This document shows, piece by piece, positions 1-9,490 of a stretch of 64,000 nucleotides of DNA. The number at the start of each line of letters is the position of its first letter. Within the stretch, counting starts at the first letter, position 1. Under the pieces are notes generated by a model. The model saw only the letters and a program-made list of their open reading frames with translations. It searched no databases and was not told the DNA's origin. Source of the DNA: Agrobacterium larrymoorei (GTDB lineage Bacteria > Pseudomonadota > Alphaproteobacteria > Rhizobiales > Rhizobiaceae); assembly GCF_013322225.1 (NCBI RefSeq), contig NZ_JAAMFB010000010.1:186001-250000 (forward strand), given 5' to 3'. A program made the translations under genes and the position numbers.

Positions 1-765
1 TCGCAAGGGGAGCCGCGTGCGGCGCTAGCGAAGCTCTCGCGGGATGAAATGCGCAATGTCGCGCTGGCGAAGGGTGATACGGTCGTCTTCTCCTCGCGCG
101 CCATTCCCGGCAACGAAAAGGCCATTCTCGATATCAAGAACGGCCTGATCGAGCAGGGTATCCACATCATCACGGATAATGAGGCTCTCGTTCACGTTTC
201 CGGCCATCCGCGCCGCAACGAGCTGCTCAGAATGTATGAGTGGACCAAGCCGCAGATCGTTGTTCCGGTTCATGGCGAAGCGGCGCATCTGGTGGCGCAG
301 AAGGAGCTTGCGGAACAGGCTGGCATCAAACAGGTGCCGAAGGTTCGCAACGGCAACATCCTGCGCCTCGCGCCCGGTCCTGCAGAAGTCATCGATGATG
401 CACCGCATGGCCGCGTGTTCAAGGACGGCCGTCTGGTCGGCGATTTCGAAGAAATGGGCATTGGCGACCGCCGCAAGCTGTCCTTCGCCGGTCACGTCTC
501 AGTCAACGTCGTTCTGGACAGCCGCTATGATTTCGTCGGCGATCCCGATGTCGTGCCTTTCGGTCTGCCAGAGTTCGATGATGAAGGCGAGGACATGGAA
601 GACACGCTTTACGACGCCGTTCTCGGCGCGGTCGAAAGCATTCCGCGCGCGCGCCGCAAGGATTTGGGTGTGGTCAAGGAGTCCATCCGCCGCGCTGTTC
701 GCGCCGCGGCAAATCAGGCATGGGGCAAAAAGCCTATCGTGACGGTGTTCGTGACCAAGGTTTGA
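1..765 (+). CDS. rnj: Ribonuclease J, C-terminal part (5' end outside window)
   Basis: The reading frame is open from base 1, so the gene starts upstream of the window. The visible 254 residues begin with SQGEPRAALAKLS, the metallo-beta-lactamase/beta-CASP motif of RNase J, and continue with the GxxxHGE-type segment VPVHGEAAHLVAQ near residue 90 and the RNase J C-terminal domain. RNase J is a cytoplasmic zinc-dependent 5'-3' exo- and endoribonuclease for mRNA turnover and rRNA maturation, and it is typical of Rhizobiales, where it coexists with RNase E. It is followed after 22 bases by methylmalonyl-CoA epimerase, a common rhizobial order. The family assignment is firm; the N-terminal catalytic half cannot be checked here. 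Confidence 0.93.
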   Translation, partial: SQGEPRAALAKLSRDEMRNVALAKGDTVVFSSRAIPGNEKAILDIKNGLIEQGIHIITDNEALVHVSGHPRRNELLRMYEWTKPQIVVPVHGEAAHLVAQKELAEQAGIKQVPKVRNGNILRLAPGPAEVIDDAPHGRVFKDGRLVGDFEEMGIGDRRKLSFAGHVSVNVVLDSRYDFVGDPDVVPFGLPEFDDEGEDMEDTLYDAVLGAVESIPRARRKDLGVVKESIRRAVRAAANQAWGKKPIVTVFVTKV

Positions 766-787
766 TTATCATCTCTGGGAGGAGATC

Positions 788-1192
788 ATGCTCGGACGCG
801 TAAATCACATAGCCATTGCCGTGCCCAATCTGGTCTCGGCAACGGCCACCTACCAAGATACATTGGGCGCAGTCGTTTCTCAGCCTCGGGCACTACCAGA
901 GCATGGGGTAACGGTGGTGTTCGTGGAGTTGCCAAACAGCAAGGTTGAACTGCTGGAGCCGCTGGGCGAAGGCTCGCCTATTGCCGCTTTTCTGGAAAAG
1001 AATCCTTCCGGCGGCATGCACCACATCTGTTATGAGGTCGACGATATCGAGGCCGCGGCCGCTCGCCTGTTAGCCACGGGCGCACGTGTTCTTGGCAGTG
1101 GCAAACCCATGATCGGGGCCCACGGAAAGCCCGTTCTATTTCTGCACCCCAAGGATTTTCATGGAGTGCTGATCGAACTGGAACAGATTTGA
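788..1192 (+). CDS. mce: Methylmalonyl-CoA epimerase
   Basis: A 134-residue glyoxalase/VOC-fold protein, the normal length for the family. It begins MLGRVNHIAIAVPNL with the metal-binding His of the first beta-alpha-beta-beta module, and has GGMHHICYEVDDIE near residue 77 and a C-terminal GVLIELEQ glutamate, the expected ligands. It interconverts (2S)- and (2R)-methylmalonyl-CoA, linking propionyl-CoA carboxylase to methylmalonyl-CoA mutase. The start has a strong GGGAGGAG ribosome site nine bases upstream. It probably shares a transcript with the RNase J gene, 22 bases upstream, and with the small membrane gene that follows. Confidence 0.93.
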   Translation: MLGRVNHIAIAVPNLVSATATYQDTLGAVVSQPRALPEHGVTVVFVELPNSKVELLEPLGEGSPIAAFLEKNPSGGMHHICYEVDDIEAAAARLLATGARVLGSGKPMIGAHGKPVLFLHPKDFHGVLIELEQI

Positions 1193-1369
1193 TCACTGGG
1201 TGACTTCCGGCGTTATGCTGCATACCGTAGAAGAGAGAGCAGGAAAGTCACCGCATCGGCGCGAAAATCAAAATCGATTTTTGTAAAGCTCGATGGGCAG
1301 TTTCGAAAAGTGGAGCGTTTTTCCGTTTCAAGGAAATGCGAAAATGGTGCGAAGGGGAGAGATTACGAA

Positions 1370-1639
1370 ATGCAGTGGCTTTCGATATTTGCCATTTTTT
1401 TCATCGTTTGGTGGACGGTCCTCTTTGTGGTGTTGCCAATTGGCATGCGCACGCAGCTCGAGGCAGGAGAGGTGGAGCTGGGGACCGAAGCCAGCGCTCC
1501 CGTTCGCTTCAGGGGCGCGAAAGTCGTCATGATGACGACGGCGATTTCACTTCTGATCTGCGGAACATGGTACGCTACAACATGGTATTTCGGCGTCAGC
1601 ATGGACGATTTGCCCCGTATCATCCCCGTCTACGATTGA
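1370..1639 (+). CDS. DUF1467 family small membrane protein
   Basis: An 89-residue protein starting MQWLSIFAIFFIVWWTVLF, with two predicted membrane helices (about residues 5-24 and 53-72) separated by a polar stretch containing TEASAPVRFRGAKV. This two-helix pattern and the WWxxLFxxLP motif are typical of the alphaproteobacterial DUF1467 family, whose function is unknown. I chose the ATG at 1370 over an upstream in-frame start at 1310 because it has GGGGAGAG at the right distance and begins with the hydrophobic segment. Position after rnj and mce is conserved in many rhizobia, to my knowledge. Confidence 0.85.
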   Translation: MQWLSIFAIFFIVWWTVLFVVLPIGMRTQLEAGEVELGTEASAPVRFRGAKVVMMTTAISLLICGTWYATTWYFGVSMDDLPRIIPVYD

Positions 1640-2170
1640 GCCTGTCATACGCGTGTCATCGAACGTGTCCAGATAGCTGCGTGTTGACAGACACGGTTTT
1701 GGCCAATTTCGCTTTGATTTTATGACTGCCTGCTGAAAAGCAAAAAAAAACAAGGCATTTCAGCCTTGTTTTTTAGTTTCGCGTGATCTGTTTCCGTTGC
1801 CGGGGCAGCGAACGAGCGCGCCTAAGATCTAATCCTCCCAAGACTGACCGCGAAAACGACAAGAATTTAAACTTCCTGCCTCTTTTGTAAGCTAAAGCTA
1901 GACCAAAGATTCAACCTTGTCATCCGGTTTTTTGCATTTTTGTTACAGTCGGGAAAAAATTTCCCATGAAGCATTATGTCGCACCCAATAGGCAAAATTA
2001 TTCCTCCTGAAACCGTTCAGCAGTGAAACTCCTGTTTTCAAATAGCCGTGAATCGACAGTTTGGTAGGGTTTAGGGGCGGGTTTCTTTCTCCTGCGGAAA
2101 CCGCTATGTACGGCGCAAATGTCCCTTAGTTCTGGCGATTCCCACGAGGTTATGGAGTGTCGCCTTAGTC
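1640..2170. other. Intergenic region between DUF1467 gene and proS
   Basis: About 530 bases without a convincing gene. It holds a bidirectional-looking terminator at 1743-1775 and otherwise A+T-richer DNA leading to proS. Short reading frames here have no ribosome site and no recognisable protein pattern. The proS promoter must lie in the right-hand part but I could not pick one confidently. Confidence 0.6.
1743..1775. terminator. Rho-independent terminator, both orientations
   Basis: The arms AAAACAAGGC and GCCTTGTTTT form a ten-base-pair stem around the loop ATTTCA. The stem is preceded by an A run and followed by a T run, so it can end transcription from either side; it most likely closes the rnj-mce-DUF1467 transcript. 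Confidence 0.85.
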
Positions 2171-2182
2171 ATGGAAAAACTC

Positions 2183-3505
2183 ATGCGTCTTAGCCGTTAC
2201 TTCCTGCCCATCCTCAAGGAAAATCCCAAGGAAGCGGAAATCGTTTCTCACCGTCTGATGCTTCGCGCCGGCATGGTTCGCCAGCAAAGCCAGGGCATCT
2301 ATTCCTGGCTGCCGCTGGGCAAGCGCGTTATGGACAAGGTGAACAGGATCATCCGGGAGGAACAGGATCGCTCCGGCGCAATCGAGCTTCTGATGCCGAC
2401 ACTTCAATCGGCAGAGCTGTGGCAGGAAAGCGGTCGTTATGACGACTACGGCAAGGAAATGCTACGCATCAAGGACCGGCAGGACCGCCAGATGCTGTAT
2501 GGTCCTACGAACGAAGAAATGATCACCGATATCTTCCGTTCCTATGTGAAGTCTTACAAGAACCTGCCGCTGAACCTCTACCACATTCAGCTGAAGTTCC
2601 GCGACGAGGTGCGTCCGCGTTTCGGCACGATGCGTTCGCGAGAATTCCTGATGAAGGACGCTTATTCTTTCGACCTGACGAAGGAAGCCGCGATCCATTC
2701 CTACAACAAGATGTTTGCAGCATATCTGCGTACTTTCTCGCGCCTGGGCCTGCGCGCCATTCCGATGCGCGCCGACACTGGCCCGATCGGCGGCAATCAC
2801 AGCCACGAATTCATTATTCTGGCCGATACCGGTGAATCTGAAGTTTTCTGCCACAAGAGCTTTCTCGATCGCGGCATTCCCGGCGACGACACGAACTTCG
2901 ATGACGTCGACGGCCTGCAGAACATCTTCAACGATTGGACCTCCGATTACGCGGCGACCTCGGAAATGCATGATGAAGCTGCTTTCGATGCCATACCGGA
3001 AGGTGAGCGCCTGTCCGCACGCGGCATCGAGGTCGGTCACATTTTCTATTTCGGCACGAAGTATTCCGAGCCGATGGGTGCTAAGGTCCAGGGACCGGAC
3101 GGCAAGGAACATCTTGTCCACATGGGATCCTATGGTATCGGGCCGACCCGCCTTGTTCCCGCCATCATTGAAGCATCGCATGATGAAAACGGAATCATCT
3201 GGCCCGCGTCGGTTGCTCCATTCGACGTCGTCATCATCAACATGAAGGCTGGCGATGCTGCCTGCGACGCGGCTTGTGAAAAGCTGTATTACTCGCTCTC
3301 CAACGCGGGCAAGGATGTTCTTTACGACGACACGGATGACCGTGCTGGCCAGAAGTTTGCGACCGCTGATCTGATCGGTGTTCCGTTGCAGATCATCGTT
3401 GGTCCGCGCGGTATTGCAAGCGGCGAAGTCGAGATCAAGGATCGTAAGACCGGCGCTCGCGAGAGCGTGACGGTCGAGGCTGCAATGAACAGGGTTCTCG
3501 GCTGA
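2183..3505 (+). CDS. proS: Prolyl-tRNA synthetase
   Basis: A class II aminoacyl-tRNA synthetase of 440 residues that charges tRNA-Pro. Visible are motif 2 ([17 protein letters not shown], about residue 135-151), motif 3 ([14 protein letters not shown], about 312) and a C-terminal anticodon-binding domain. It lacks the roughly 180-residue editing insertion found in enterobacterial ProRS, as is normal in alphaproteobacteria, where editing of Ala-tRNA-Pro falls to separate proteins. The family usually begins MRLSRYFLP, so I use the ATG at 2183; another in-frame ATG at 2171 would add four residues. It is followed after 20 bases by lolC. Confidence 0.95.
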   Translation: MRLSRYFLPILKENPKEAEIVSHRLMLRAGMVRQQSQGIYSWLPLGKRVMDKVNRIIREEQDRSGAIELLMPTLQSAELWQESGRYDDYGKEMLRIKDRQDRQMLYGPTNEEMITDIFRSYVKSYKNLPLNLYHIQLKFRDEVRPRFGTMRSREFLMKDAYSFDLTKEAAIHSYNKMFAAYLRTFSRLGLRAIPMRADTGPIGGNHSHEFIILADTGESEVFCHKSFLDRGIPGDDTNFDDVDGLQNIFNDWTSDYAATSEMHDEAAFDAIPEGERLSARGIEVGHIFYFGTKYSEPMGAKVQGPDGKEHLVHMGSYGIGPTRLVPAIIEASHDENGIIWPASVAPFDVVIINMKAGDAACDAACEKLYYSLSNAGKDVLYDDTDDRAGQKFATADLIGVPLQIIVGPRGIASGEVEIKDRKTGARESVTVEAAMNRVLG

Positions 3506-3525
3506 AAGGCCGACAAGGAGTAGAT

Positions 3526-4833
3526 ATGGCAAAAGCCGAAGCTGATAGCGGTGCGGTTGCATCCGGAAAGGATGGGGCGGCACGGCCGTTTTCGGCTTTC
3601 GAGCGCATGGTAGCCTGGCGCTACCTGCGCTCGCGCCGCAAGGAAGCGTTCATTTCCGTTATCGCAGGATTCTCGTTCGTCGGCATCATGCTGGGCGTTG
3701 CGACGCTTATCATCGTCATGGCTGTTATGAACGGTTTTCGGACGGAGCTGATTTCCCGCATCCTCGGCATCAACGGTCATATGATCGTTCAGCCCATTGA
3801 TCAGCCCTTCAACAATTACGACGATCTTGCCAAGAAGTTCGCAGGCGTTCCCGGCGTCACCATGGCATTGCCGCTGGTCGAAGGGCAGACGCTCGCTTCA
3901 GGCCGCGCCGGTGCTGGCAGCGGTGCTTTGGTGCGTGGCGTTCGTCCCGAAGATGTTGAGAAGATCAAGGAAATTTCAGGCAATATCAAGTCCGGCGATC
4001 TCGTTGGCTTCATGTCGGGGCAGGGCGTTCTGGTCGGTACGCGCCTTGCCGCTTCGATGGGCCTGAGTGCGGGTGACCAGATTACCCTGATCTCGCCGGA
4101 GGGTGACGTGACGCCGATGGGCGTCAATCCTCGCGTCAAATCCTACACAATTTCCGGCCTCTTTGAGATCGGTATGTCGGAATATGACGCATCGATGATC
4201 TACATGCCGCTTTCCGAAGCGCAGCTCTATTTCAATTCTGAAGGCATCGTCCAGTCCATCGAGCTCTTCGTCAGTCACCCCGATAATGTGGACGGCATCA
4301 GGCCGTTGGTGGAATCGGCTGCCGGACGGCAGGTTTATATCACCGACTGGCGACAGAGGAACCAGACGTTCTTTTCCGCGCTTCAGGTGGAGCGCAACGT
4401 CATGTTCATGATCCTGACGCTGATCGTGCTTGTGGCCGCTCTCAACATCATTTCCGGCCTCATCATGCTGGTGAAGGACAAGGGCAGCGACATCGCTATT
4501 CTGCGTACCATGGGCGCAAGCTCCGGTTCGATCATGCGTATCTTCTTCATGACGGGGGCCGCCATCGGCATCGTCGGCACCTTTGCGGGCGTCGCGCTTG
4601 GGGTCATCGTCTGTCTCAATGTCGAGTCCATCCGGCAGTTCTTCTCCTGGGTTTCCGGCACGGTTCTGTTTGATCCGCAGCTCTATTTCCTCAGCCAGCT
4701 TCCGGCGGAAATGTCTCTGAGCGAGACGATCACCGTTATCATCATGGCGCTGACCTTGTCTTTCCTGGCAACGATCTTTCCGGCGTGGCGGGCTTCCAAG
4801 CTCGATCCTGTCCAAGCCCTGCGTTACGAATAA
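3526..4833 (+). CDS. lolC: Lipoprotein-releasing ABC transporter permease (LolC/LolE type)
   Basis: A 435-residue inner-membrane protein with the FtsX/MacB topology: one helix near the N-terminus (about 45-70), a large periplasmic domain (about 70-290), and three C-terminal helices ending in the conserved ATIFPAWRASKLDPVQALRYE. The N-terminal FERMVAWRYLRSRRKEAFIS is a LolC/E signature. With the adjacent ATPase LolD it extracts lipoproteins from the inner membrane and passes them to LolA. A single permease gene here suggests a homodimeric LolCD2-type (LolF-like) transporter as in many alphaproteobacteria. AAGGAG precedes the start by six bases; lolD follows after 15 bases. Confidence 0.95.
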   Translation: MAKAEADSGAVASGKDGAARPFSAFERMVAWRYLRSRRKEAFISVIAGFSFVGIMLGVATLIIVMAVMNGFRTELISRILGINGHMIVQPIDQPFNNYDDLAKKFAGVPGVTMALPLVEGQTLASGRAGAGSGALVRGVRPEDVEKIKEISGNIKSGDLVGFMSGQGVLVGTRLAASMGLSAGDQITLISPEGDVTPMGVNPRVKSYTISGLFEIGMSEYDASMIYMPLSEAQLYFNSEGIVQSIELFVSHPDNVDGIRPLVESAAGRQVYITDWRQRNQTFFSALQVERNVMFMILTLIVLVAALNIISGLIMLVKDKGSDIAILRTMGASSGSIMRIFFMTGAAIGIVGTFAGVALGVIVCLNVESIRQFFSWVSGTVLFDPQLYFLSQLPAEMSLSETITVIIMALTLSFLATIFPAWRASKLDPVQALRYE

Positions 4834-4848
4834 GGATCGCTTCACACC

Positions 4849-5532
4849 ATGGCAAAGAAAACAGCGCTCAAGATTTCCGGCGTGGAACGAACCTACGGGC
4901 AGGGCGAAACAAGTCTGTCCATTCTCAAAAATGCTGAATTTGAACTGAAGAGCGGCGAAATCGTCGCGCTTGTGGCGCCTTCCGGCACCGGTAAGTCTAC
5001 GTTGTTGCATCTTGCCGGTCTGCTTGAACATCCCGATGCGGGCGAGGTCTTCATCAACGGCAAGGCTTGCGGCACGCTGTCTGATGAGGAGCGCACGGCC
5101 ATCCGGGGTAGCGATATCGGCTTCGTCTACCAGTTCCACCATCTCCTGCCGGAATTCACCGCACTCGAGAACATTATGATGCCGCAGCTGATTTCCGGCT
5201 TATCCCAGAAAGAAGCGCGGGAGCGCGCCAAGGCGTTGCTGGATTACATGCGGATAGGCCATCGCGGCGACCACCGTCCGGCTGAGCTTTCCGGTGGAGA
5301 GCAGCAGCGTGTTGCAATCGCAAGAGCCGTTGCAAACGCGCCCCTATTGCTTCTGGCAGACGAGCCGACGGGCAACCTTGACCCGGAAACCGCATCTTAC
5401 GTTTTTGATGCGTTGGAGGCCCTTGTGCGCCAATCCGGGCTGGCGGCGCTGATCGCTACACATAACCACGAACTGGCAGCGCGAATGGATCGCCGCGTAA
5501 CGCTGAACGAAGGCAGGATCGTAGAGTTCTAA
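4849..5532 (+). CDS. lolD: Lipoprotein-releasing system ATP-binding protein LolD
   Basis: A 227-residue ABC ATPase, the family's usual length. Walker A is [11 protein letters not shown] (about residue 44), the Q-loop region is [12 protein letters not shown], the signature is [15 protein letters not shown] (about 144) and Walker B is [12 protein letters not shown], followed by the switch ATHNHELA. It powers lipoprotein release together with the permease encoded immediately upstream; the two are certainly co-transcribed. A strong terminator lies about 50 bases downstream, closing the proS-lolC-lolD unit. Confidence 0.95.
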   Translation: MAKKTALKISGVERTYGQGETSLSILKNAEFELKSGEIVALVAPSGTGKSTLLHLAGLLEHPDAGEVFINGKACGTLSDEERTAIRGSDIGFVYQFHHLLPEFTALENIMMPQLISGLSQKEARERAKALLDYMRIGHRGDHRPAELSGGEQQRVAIARAVANAPLLLLADEPTGNLDPETASYVFDALEALVRQSGLAALIATHNHELAARMDRRVTLNEGRIVEF

Positions 5533-5581
5533 AAACTGCGCTTAGGTCTGGCTGCAAGACCCTAGGCATCTATCATGCGAG

Positions 5582-5617
5582 ACCCCGTACGGTAACAACC
5601 GTGCGGGGTTTTTCTTT
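5582..5617 (+). terminator. Rho-independent terminator after lolD
   Basis: ACCCCGTACGGT and ACCGTGCGGGGT form a twelve-base-pair stem (one mismatch pair) around AACA, followed directly by TTTTCTTT. It ends the lolCD transcript and insulates the SOS-boxed promoter at 5701. Confidence 0.9.
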
Positions 5618-5700
5618 GGACTCAATGGTTTGACCTATGCCAGCTCACGGAACCTTCCCGATTCTCCTCGCGTTGCAATAGCAGCATCTAAAAAAACCTA

Positions 5701-5735
5701 TTGACACCAAAACAAAATGAGAACAAAATTAGAAC
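5701..5735 (+). promoter_or_regulatory. SOS (LexA) box over a sigma-70-type promoter
   Basis: TTGACA at 5701-5706 is a perfect -35; 17 bases later CAAAAT (5724-5729) is a plausible -10. The direct repeat GAAC-AAAATTA-GAAC at 5721-5735 matches the alphaproteobacterial LexA consensus GAAC-N7-GAAC exactly and covers the -10, the expected place for repression. It lies 21 bases before the ATG of the 28-codon gene and about 220 bases before dnaE, so it may also contribute to dnaE transcription. Confidence 0.82.
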
Positions 5736-5756
5736 ATAACGAGTAAGGAGAGACAA

Positions 5757-5843
5757 ATGACCGACATTATCCGTGACGTTGCCGCCTTCGCTTCCATCGC
5801 AGTCTTCGTTGCCAGCTTCTCGGTAATTCTAACTTCCATGTAA
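5757..5843 (+). CDS. 28-residue membrane micropeptide under SOS control (SidA-like candidate)
   Basis: A short gene reading MTDIIRDVAAFASIAVFVAS and ending SVILTSM, then TAA. A charged N-terminal heptad (D3, R6, D7) is followed by one hydrophobic helix of about 20 residues, the layout of a single-pass inner-membrane peptide. GTAAGGAGA precedes the ATG at ideal spacing. An exact GAAC-N7-GAAC LexA box and a -35/-10 pair lie directly upstream. Size, topology and control resemble SidA of Caulobacter, a 29-residue SOS-induced inhibitor of division acting on FtsW, and formally also TisB of E. coli. I infer a damage-induced division inhibitor; a toxin or a mere leader for dnaE are alternatives. Sequence identity to SidA was not checked. 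Confidence 0.75.
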   Translation: MTDIIRDVAAFASIAVFVASFSVILTSM

Positions 5844-5958
5844 TTGTTTCCTATCGTCACATATGGCGATACCGGTGCAAACTGCGCCATTGCCGGTAGA
5901 CTTTAGCCTCAGGAAGCCTCAAAATCAGCCCGATTCAGAATGACGGGATTGCGGTGAA

Positions 5959-8900
5959 ATGAGCGATAATGCGCTGGGTGATGAAGCAACGGGTATGATC
6001 CTGAAGACGCCCGGTTTTGTTCACCTTCGAGTCCATTCTGCTTATTCACTGCTCGAGGGCGCTCTGCCCCTGAAAAAGATCATGGCGAAGGCTGTCAGCG
6101 ATCAGCAGCCTGCCATTGCTATCACCGATACCAACAATCTGTTCGTCGCGCTGGAGTTTTCCGAAAAGGCGCGAGATGAGGGGCTGCAGCCGATCATCGG
6201 CTGCCAGGTGTCCATCGATATGCAGGACGCCGCCGACGATAAGCGCGGGAACAATAGTCTTGCCAAGTTGCCGGCCATCGTTTTGCTGGCGGCGGATGCC
6301 AGGGGGTATGAGCGTCTCGTGGACCTCATCAGTCGTGCCTATCTGGATGGCGAGGGAAGCGGTCACGCTGTCAATCTTCCCAAGGAATGGCTGGAAGAGG
6401 GCAGCAATGCGGGTCTCATCGCGCTGACAGGTGCTTCCGGCGGGCCTGTTGATATGGCTCTGAAGGAAGGACATTTGGCGCTTGCGACAAGCCGCCTTCT
6501 GACACTCAAGGAGCTGTTTGGCGACCGGCTTTATATCGAACTTCAACGACAGGGTAATTATGATCGCGGCCATGAGCGCCGCATGATCGGTCTTGCCTAT
6601 GAACACGACGTTCCACTCGTCGCCACCAATGAGGCTTTCTTCCCTTCCAAGTCGGATTACGAAGCGCATGACGCGCTGATGGCGGTTGCGCACAACGCCA
6701 TCGTTTCCGACGACAGCCGTTTCCGCCTGACACCGGACCATTATCTGAAGAGCCGGGAGGAAATGACTGAACTCTTCAAGGATATTCCCGAAGCCATCGA
6801 GAATACCGTCGAGATTGCCCAGCGATGCTCATATGTGTTGAAAAAGCGCGGACCCATCCTGCCACGCTTTACCGGCGCGAGTGATGATCCGGAGGAGGCG
6901 GAGCGTGCCGAGTCGCTGGAGCTTCGCCGTCAGGCGGTGGAAGGTCTCGATCAGCGTCTTGCAGCACTCGGCATGGCGGCAGGCTATACCGAACAGGAAT
7001 ATCGCGAGCGACTGGATTTCGAGCTCAGCGTCATCGAACGCATGAGGTTTCCGGGCTACTTCCTGATCGTTGCCGACTTCATCAAATGGGCCAAAAACCA
7101 GGATATTCCCGTTGGGCCGGGCCGCGGATCGGGCGCTGGCTCACTGGTTGCCTATGCGCTGACGATCACCGACGTCGACCCGCTTAGGTTTTCGCTTCTG
7201 TTCGAACGCTTCCTCAACCCGGAACGCGTTTCGATGCCCGACTTCGATATCGACTTCTGCCAGGACCGCCGCGAAGAGGTGATCCGTTACGTCCAGCGCA
7301 AATACGGGCGTGAGCAGGTTGCGCAGATCATCACCTTCGGTTCGCTACAGGCGCGCGCTGCATTGCGTGACGTTGGACGCGTGCTGGAAATGCCCTACGG
7401 GCAGGTCGACAAGATCTGTAAGCTGGTGCCGAACAACCCGGCCAATCCGACGCCCCTTTCCAAGGCCATCGAGGAAGAGCCACGCTTGCAGGAGGAGGCA
7501 GACAAGGAGCCGGTCGTCGCCCGACTGCTTGATATCGCGCAGAAGATCGAAGGTCTTTACCGTCACGCTTCCACGCACGCCGCCGGTATCGTCATCGGTG
7601 ACCGACCGCTGTCCAAGCTGGTCCCGATGTACCGCGATCCCCGCTCGGATATGCCCGTCACCCAGTTCAATATGAAATGGGTGGAAAGCGCTGGTCTCGT
7701 AAAGTTCGACTTCCTTGGGCTGAAAACACTGACGGTCCTAAAGGTCGCGGTGGATTTCGTCGGCAAGCGAAACATTCATGTCGATCTGGCAGCGATTCCG
7801 CTTGATGATCCGAAGACCTACGAGATGCTGTCGCGCGGCGAAACGATCGGCGTGTTTCAGGTGGAAAGTGCGGGTATGCGCAAGGCGCTGATCGGCATGC
7901 GACCTGACTGTATCGAGGATATTATTGCGCTTGTTGCGCTTTATCGTCCTGGCCCGATGGAAAACATTCCGGTCTATAACGCCCGCAAGCATGGCGACGA
8001 AGAGATCGAATCCATTCATCCGACCATCGACTATCTTCTGAAGGAAACGCAGGGCGTTATCGTCTATCAGGAACAGGTGATGCAGATCGCCCAGGTCTTG
8101 TCGGGCTATTCGCTCGGCGAAGCCGATCTCCTGCGCCGCGCCATGGGCAAGAAGATCAAGGAGGAGATGGACAAGCAGCGCGAGCGCTTCGTGGATGGCG
8201 CAATGAAAAACGGCGTGTCCAAGGCGCAATCGGACATGATTTTCGATTTGTTGGCCAAGTTTGCAAATTACGGCTTCAACAAATCCCACGCTGCCGCCTA
8301 CGCGATCGTTTCCTACCAGACCGCCTATATGAAGGCGCATTACCCGGTCGAGTTCCTCGCCGCCTCTATGACGCTCGATATGGCGAACACGGAAAAGGTC
8401 AATGACTTCCGGCAGGATGCAGCGCGCCTCGGCATTGAAGTCGTGGCGCCTTCGGTCCAGACCTCATTCCGCCGTTTCGAAACAGGTGAGAACCGCATCT
8501 ATTATTCCCTTGCCGCATTGAAGGGCGTGGGTGAAGGCGCGGTGGATCATATCGTCGAGGTGCGTGGCGACAAGCCGTTCACCAGCCTTGAGGATTTCTG
8601 CCTGCGGATCGACCCCAAGCAGATTAACCGCCGCGTTCTGGAAAGCCTCATCAATGCCGGTGGGTTTGATTGTTTCGGTAAGGATCGCGCCGAATTGATC
8701 GGCGGACTTGATCGAATTATTGGTTACGCGCAGCTCGCTCAAAGTCGTCGCGTAAGTGGTCAGCACGATATGTTCGGTTCTGGCGGAGCAAACGGCCCTG
8801 AAAAGCTGGTGCTGCCCGCCTACCAGCCGTGGCTTGCCTCTGAAAAACTGCTGCGTGAATATCAGGTGTTGGGTTTTTATCTCACGGCCCATCCACTCGA

Positions 8901-9453
8901 TACCTATCGCACCGTTCTCGATAAGCTTCGGGTACAGAATATTTCTGATTTTACGGCGGCGGTGAAGCAGGGAGCCACCAACGGTCGGCTGGCTGGCACG
9001 GTCACCGGCAAGCAGGAGCGCAAGACCCGCACGGGCAACAAAATGGGTATCGTGACATTTTCGGATGCTTCCGGCCAATATGAAGCCGTGCTGTTTTCGG
9101 AAGGGTTGGGGCAGTACCGCGATCTGCTAGAGGTCGGCAAATCACTGGTCATCACCGTGCAGGCGGAGGAGCGCCCGGAAGGTATTGGCTTGCGCATCCA
9201 GACAGCGGAATCGCTGGAGCAGCGGTCCGTTCAGATGCAGAAGGCGTTGCGCGTCTATCTCCGCGATTCCGGTCCGATGAAAGCGCTGGCGCATCATCTC
9301 AATAAGGGCGATGGCTCGGTCTATTTCGTTCTGATCAAGGACGATGGCCAGCGTGAGATCGAGGTGGAGCTGCCAGGCAAATATCGGATTTCGCCTGAGA
9401 TTGGCGCGGCTTTCCGCTCGGCGTCGGGGGTCATAGACGTCGAGCTGATCTAA
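5959..9453 (+). CDS. dnaE: DNA polymerase III subunit alpha
   Basis: The 1164-residue replicative polymerase, full length for DnaE1. It has an N-terminal PHP domain starting FVHLRVHSAYSLLEGA (about residue 16), the finger/palm motifs PVGPGRGSGAGSLVAYA (about 384) and PDFDIDFCQDRR (about 427) carrying the catalytic aspartates, the beta-clamp-binding region, and an OB-fold near 1010-1075 (GTVTGKQERKTRTGNKMGI). It acts in the replisome. Transcription may start from the SOS-boxed promoter at 5701 as well as from its own; no strong promoter was seen in the 115 bases after the micropeptide. Confidence 0.97.
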   Translation: MSDNALGDEATGMILKTPGFVHLRVHSAYSLLEGALPLKKIMAKAVSDQQPAIAITDTNNLFVALEFSEKARDEGLQPIIGCQVSIDMQDAADDKRGNNSLAKLPAIVLLAADARGYERLVDLISRAYLDGEGSGHAVNLPKEWLEEGSNAGLIALTGASGGPVDMALKEGHLALATSRLLTLKELFGDRLYIELQRQGNYDRGHERRMIGLAYEHDVPLVATNEAFFPSKSDYEAHDALMAVAHNAIVSDDSRFRLTPDHYLKSREEMTELFKDIPEAIENTVEIAQRCSYVLKKRGPILPRFTGASDDPEEAERAESLELRRQAVEGLDQRLAALGMAAGYTEQEYRERLDFELSVIERMRFPGYFLIVADFIKWAKNQDIPVGPGRGSGAGSLVAYALTITDVDPLRFSLLFERFLNPERVSMPDFDIDFCQDRREEVIRYVQRKYGREQVAQIITFGSLQARAALRDVGRVLEMPYGQVDKICKLVPNNPANPTPLSKAIEEEPRLQEEADKEPVVARLLDIAQKIEGLYRHASTHAAGIVIGDRPLSKLVPMYRDPRSDMPVTQFNMKWVESAGLVKFDFLGLKTLTVLKVAVDFVGKRNIHVDLAAIPLDDPKTYEMLSRGETIGVFQVESAGMRKALIGMRPDCIEDIIALVALYRPGPMENIPVYNARKHGDEEIESIHPTIDYLLKETQGVIVYQEQVMQIAQVLSGYSLGEADLLRRAMGKKIKEEMDKQRERFVDGAMKNGVSKAQSDMIFDLLAKFANYGFNKSHAAAYAIVSYQTAYMKAHYPVEFLAASMTLDMANTEKVNDFRQDAARLGIEVVAPSVQTSFRRFETGENRIYYSLAALKGVGEGAVDHIVEVRGDKPFTSLEDFCLRIDPKQINRRVLESLINAGGFDCFGKDRAELIGGLDRIIGYAQLAQSRRVSGQHDMFGSGGANGPEKLVLPAYQPWLASEKLLREYQVLGFYLTAHPLDTYRTVLDKLRVQNISDFTAAVKQGATNGRLAGTVTGKQERKTRTGNKMGIVTFSDASGQYEAVLFSEGLGQYRDLLEVGKSLVITVQAEERPEGIGLRIQTAESLEQRSVQMQKALRVYLRDSGPMKALAHHLNKGDGSVYFVLIKDDGQREIEVELPGKYRISPEIGAAFRSASGVIDVELI

Positions 9454-9490
9454 TTAAAACAGTCGCTTGCTGACAAAGCCTGAATCTTTT

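Noticed and set aside
49-495. Minus-strand reading frame over the RNase J gene
   Set aside because: It lies wholly inside the RNase J coding region in antisense, has no ribosome site and no recognisable motif.
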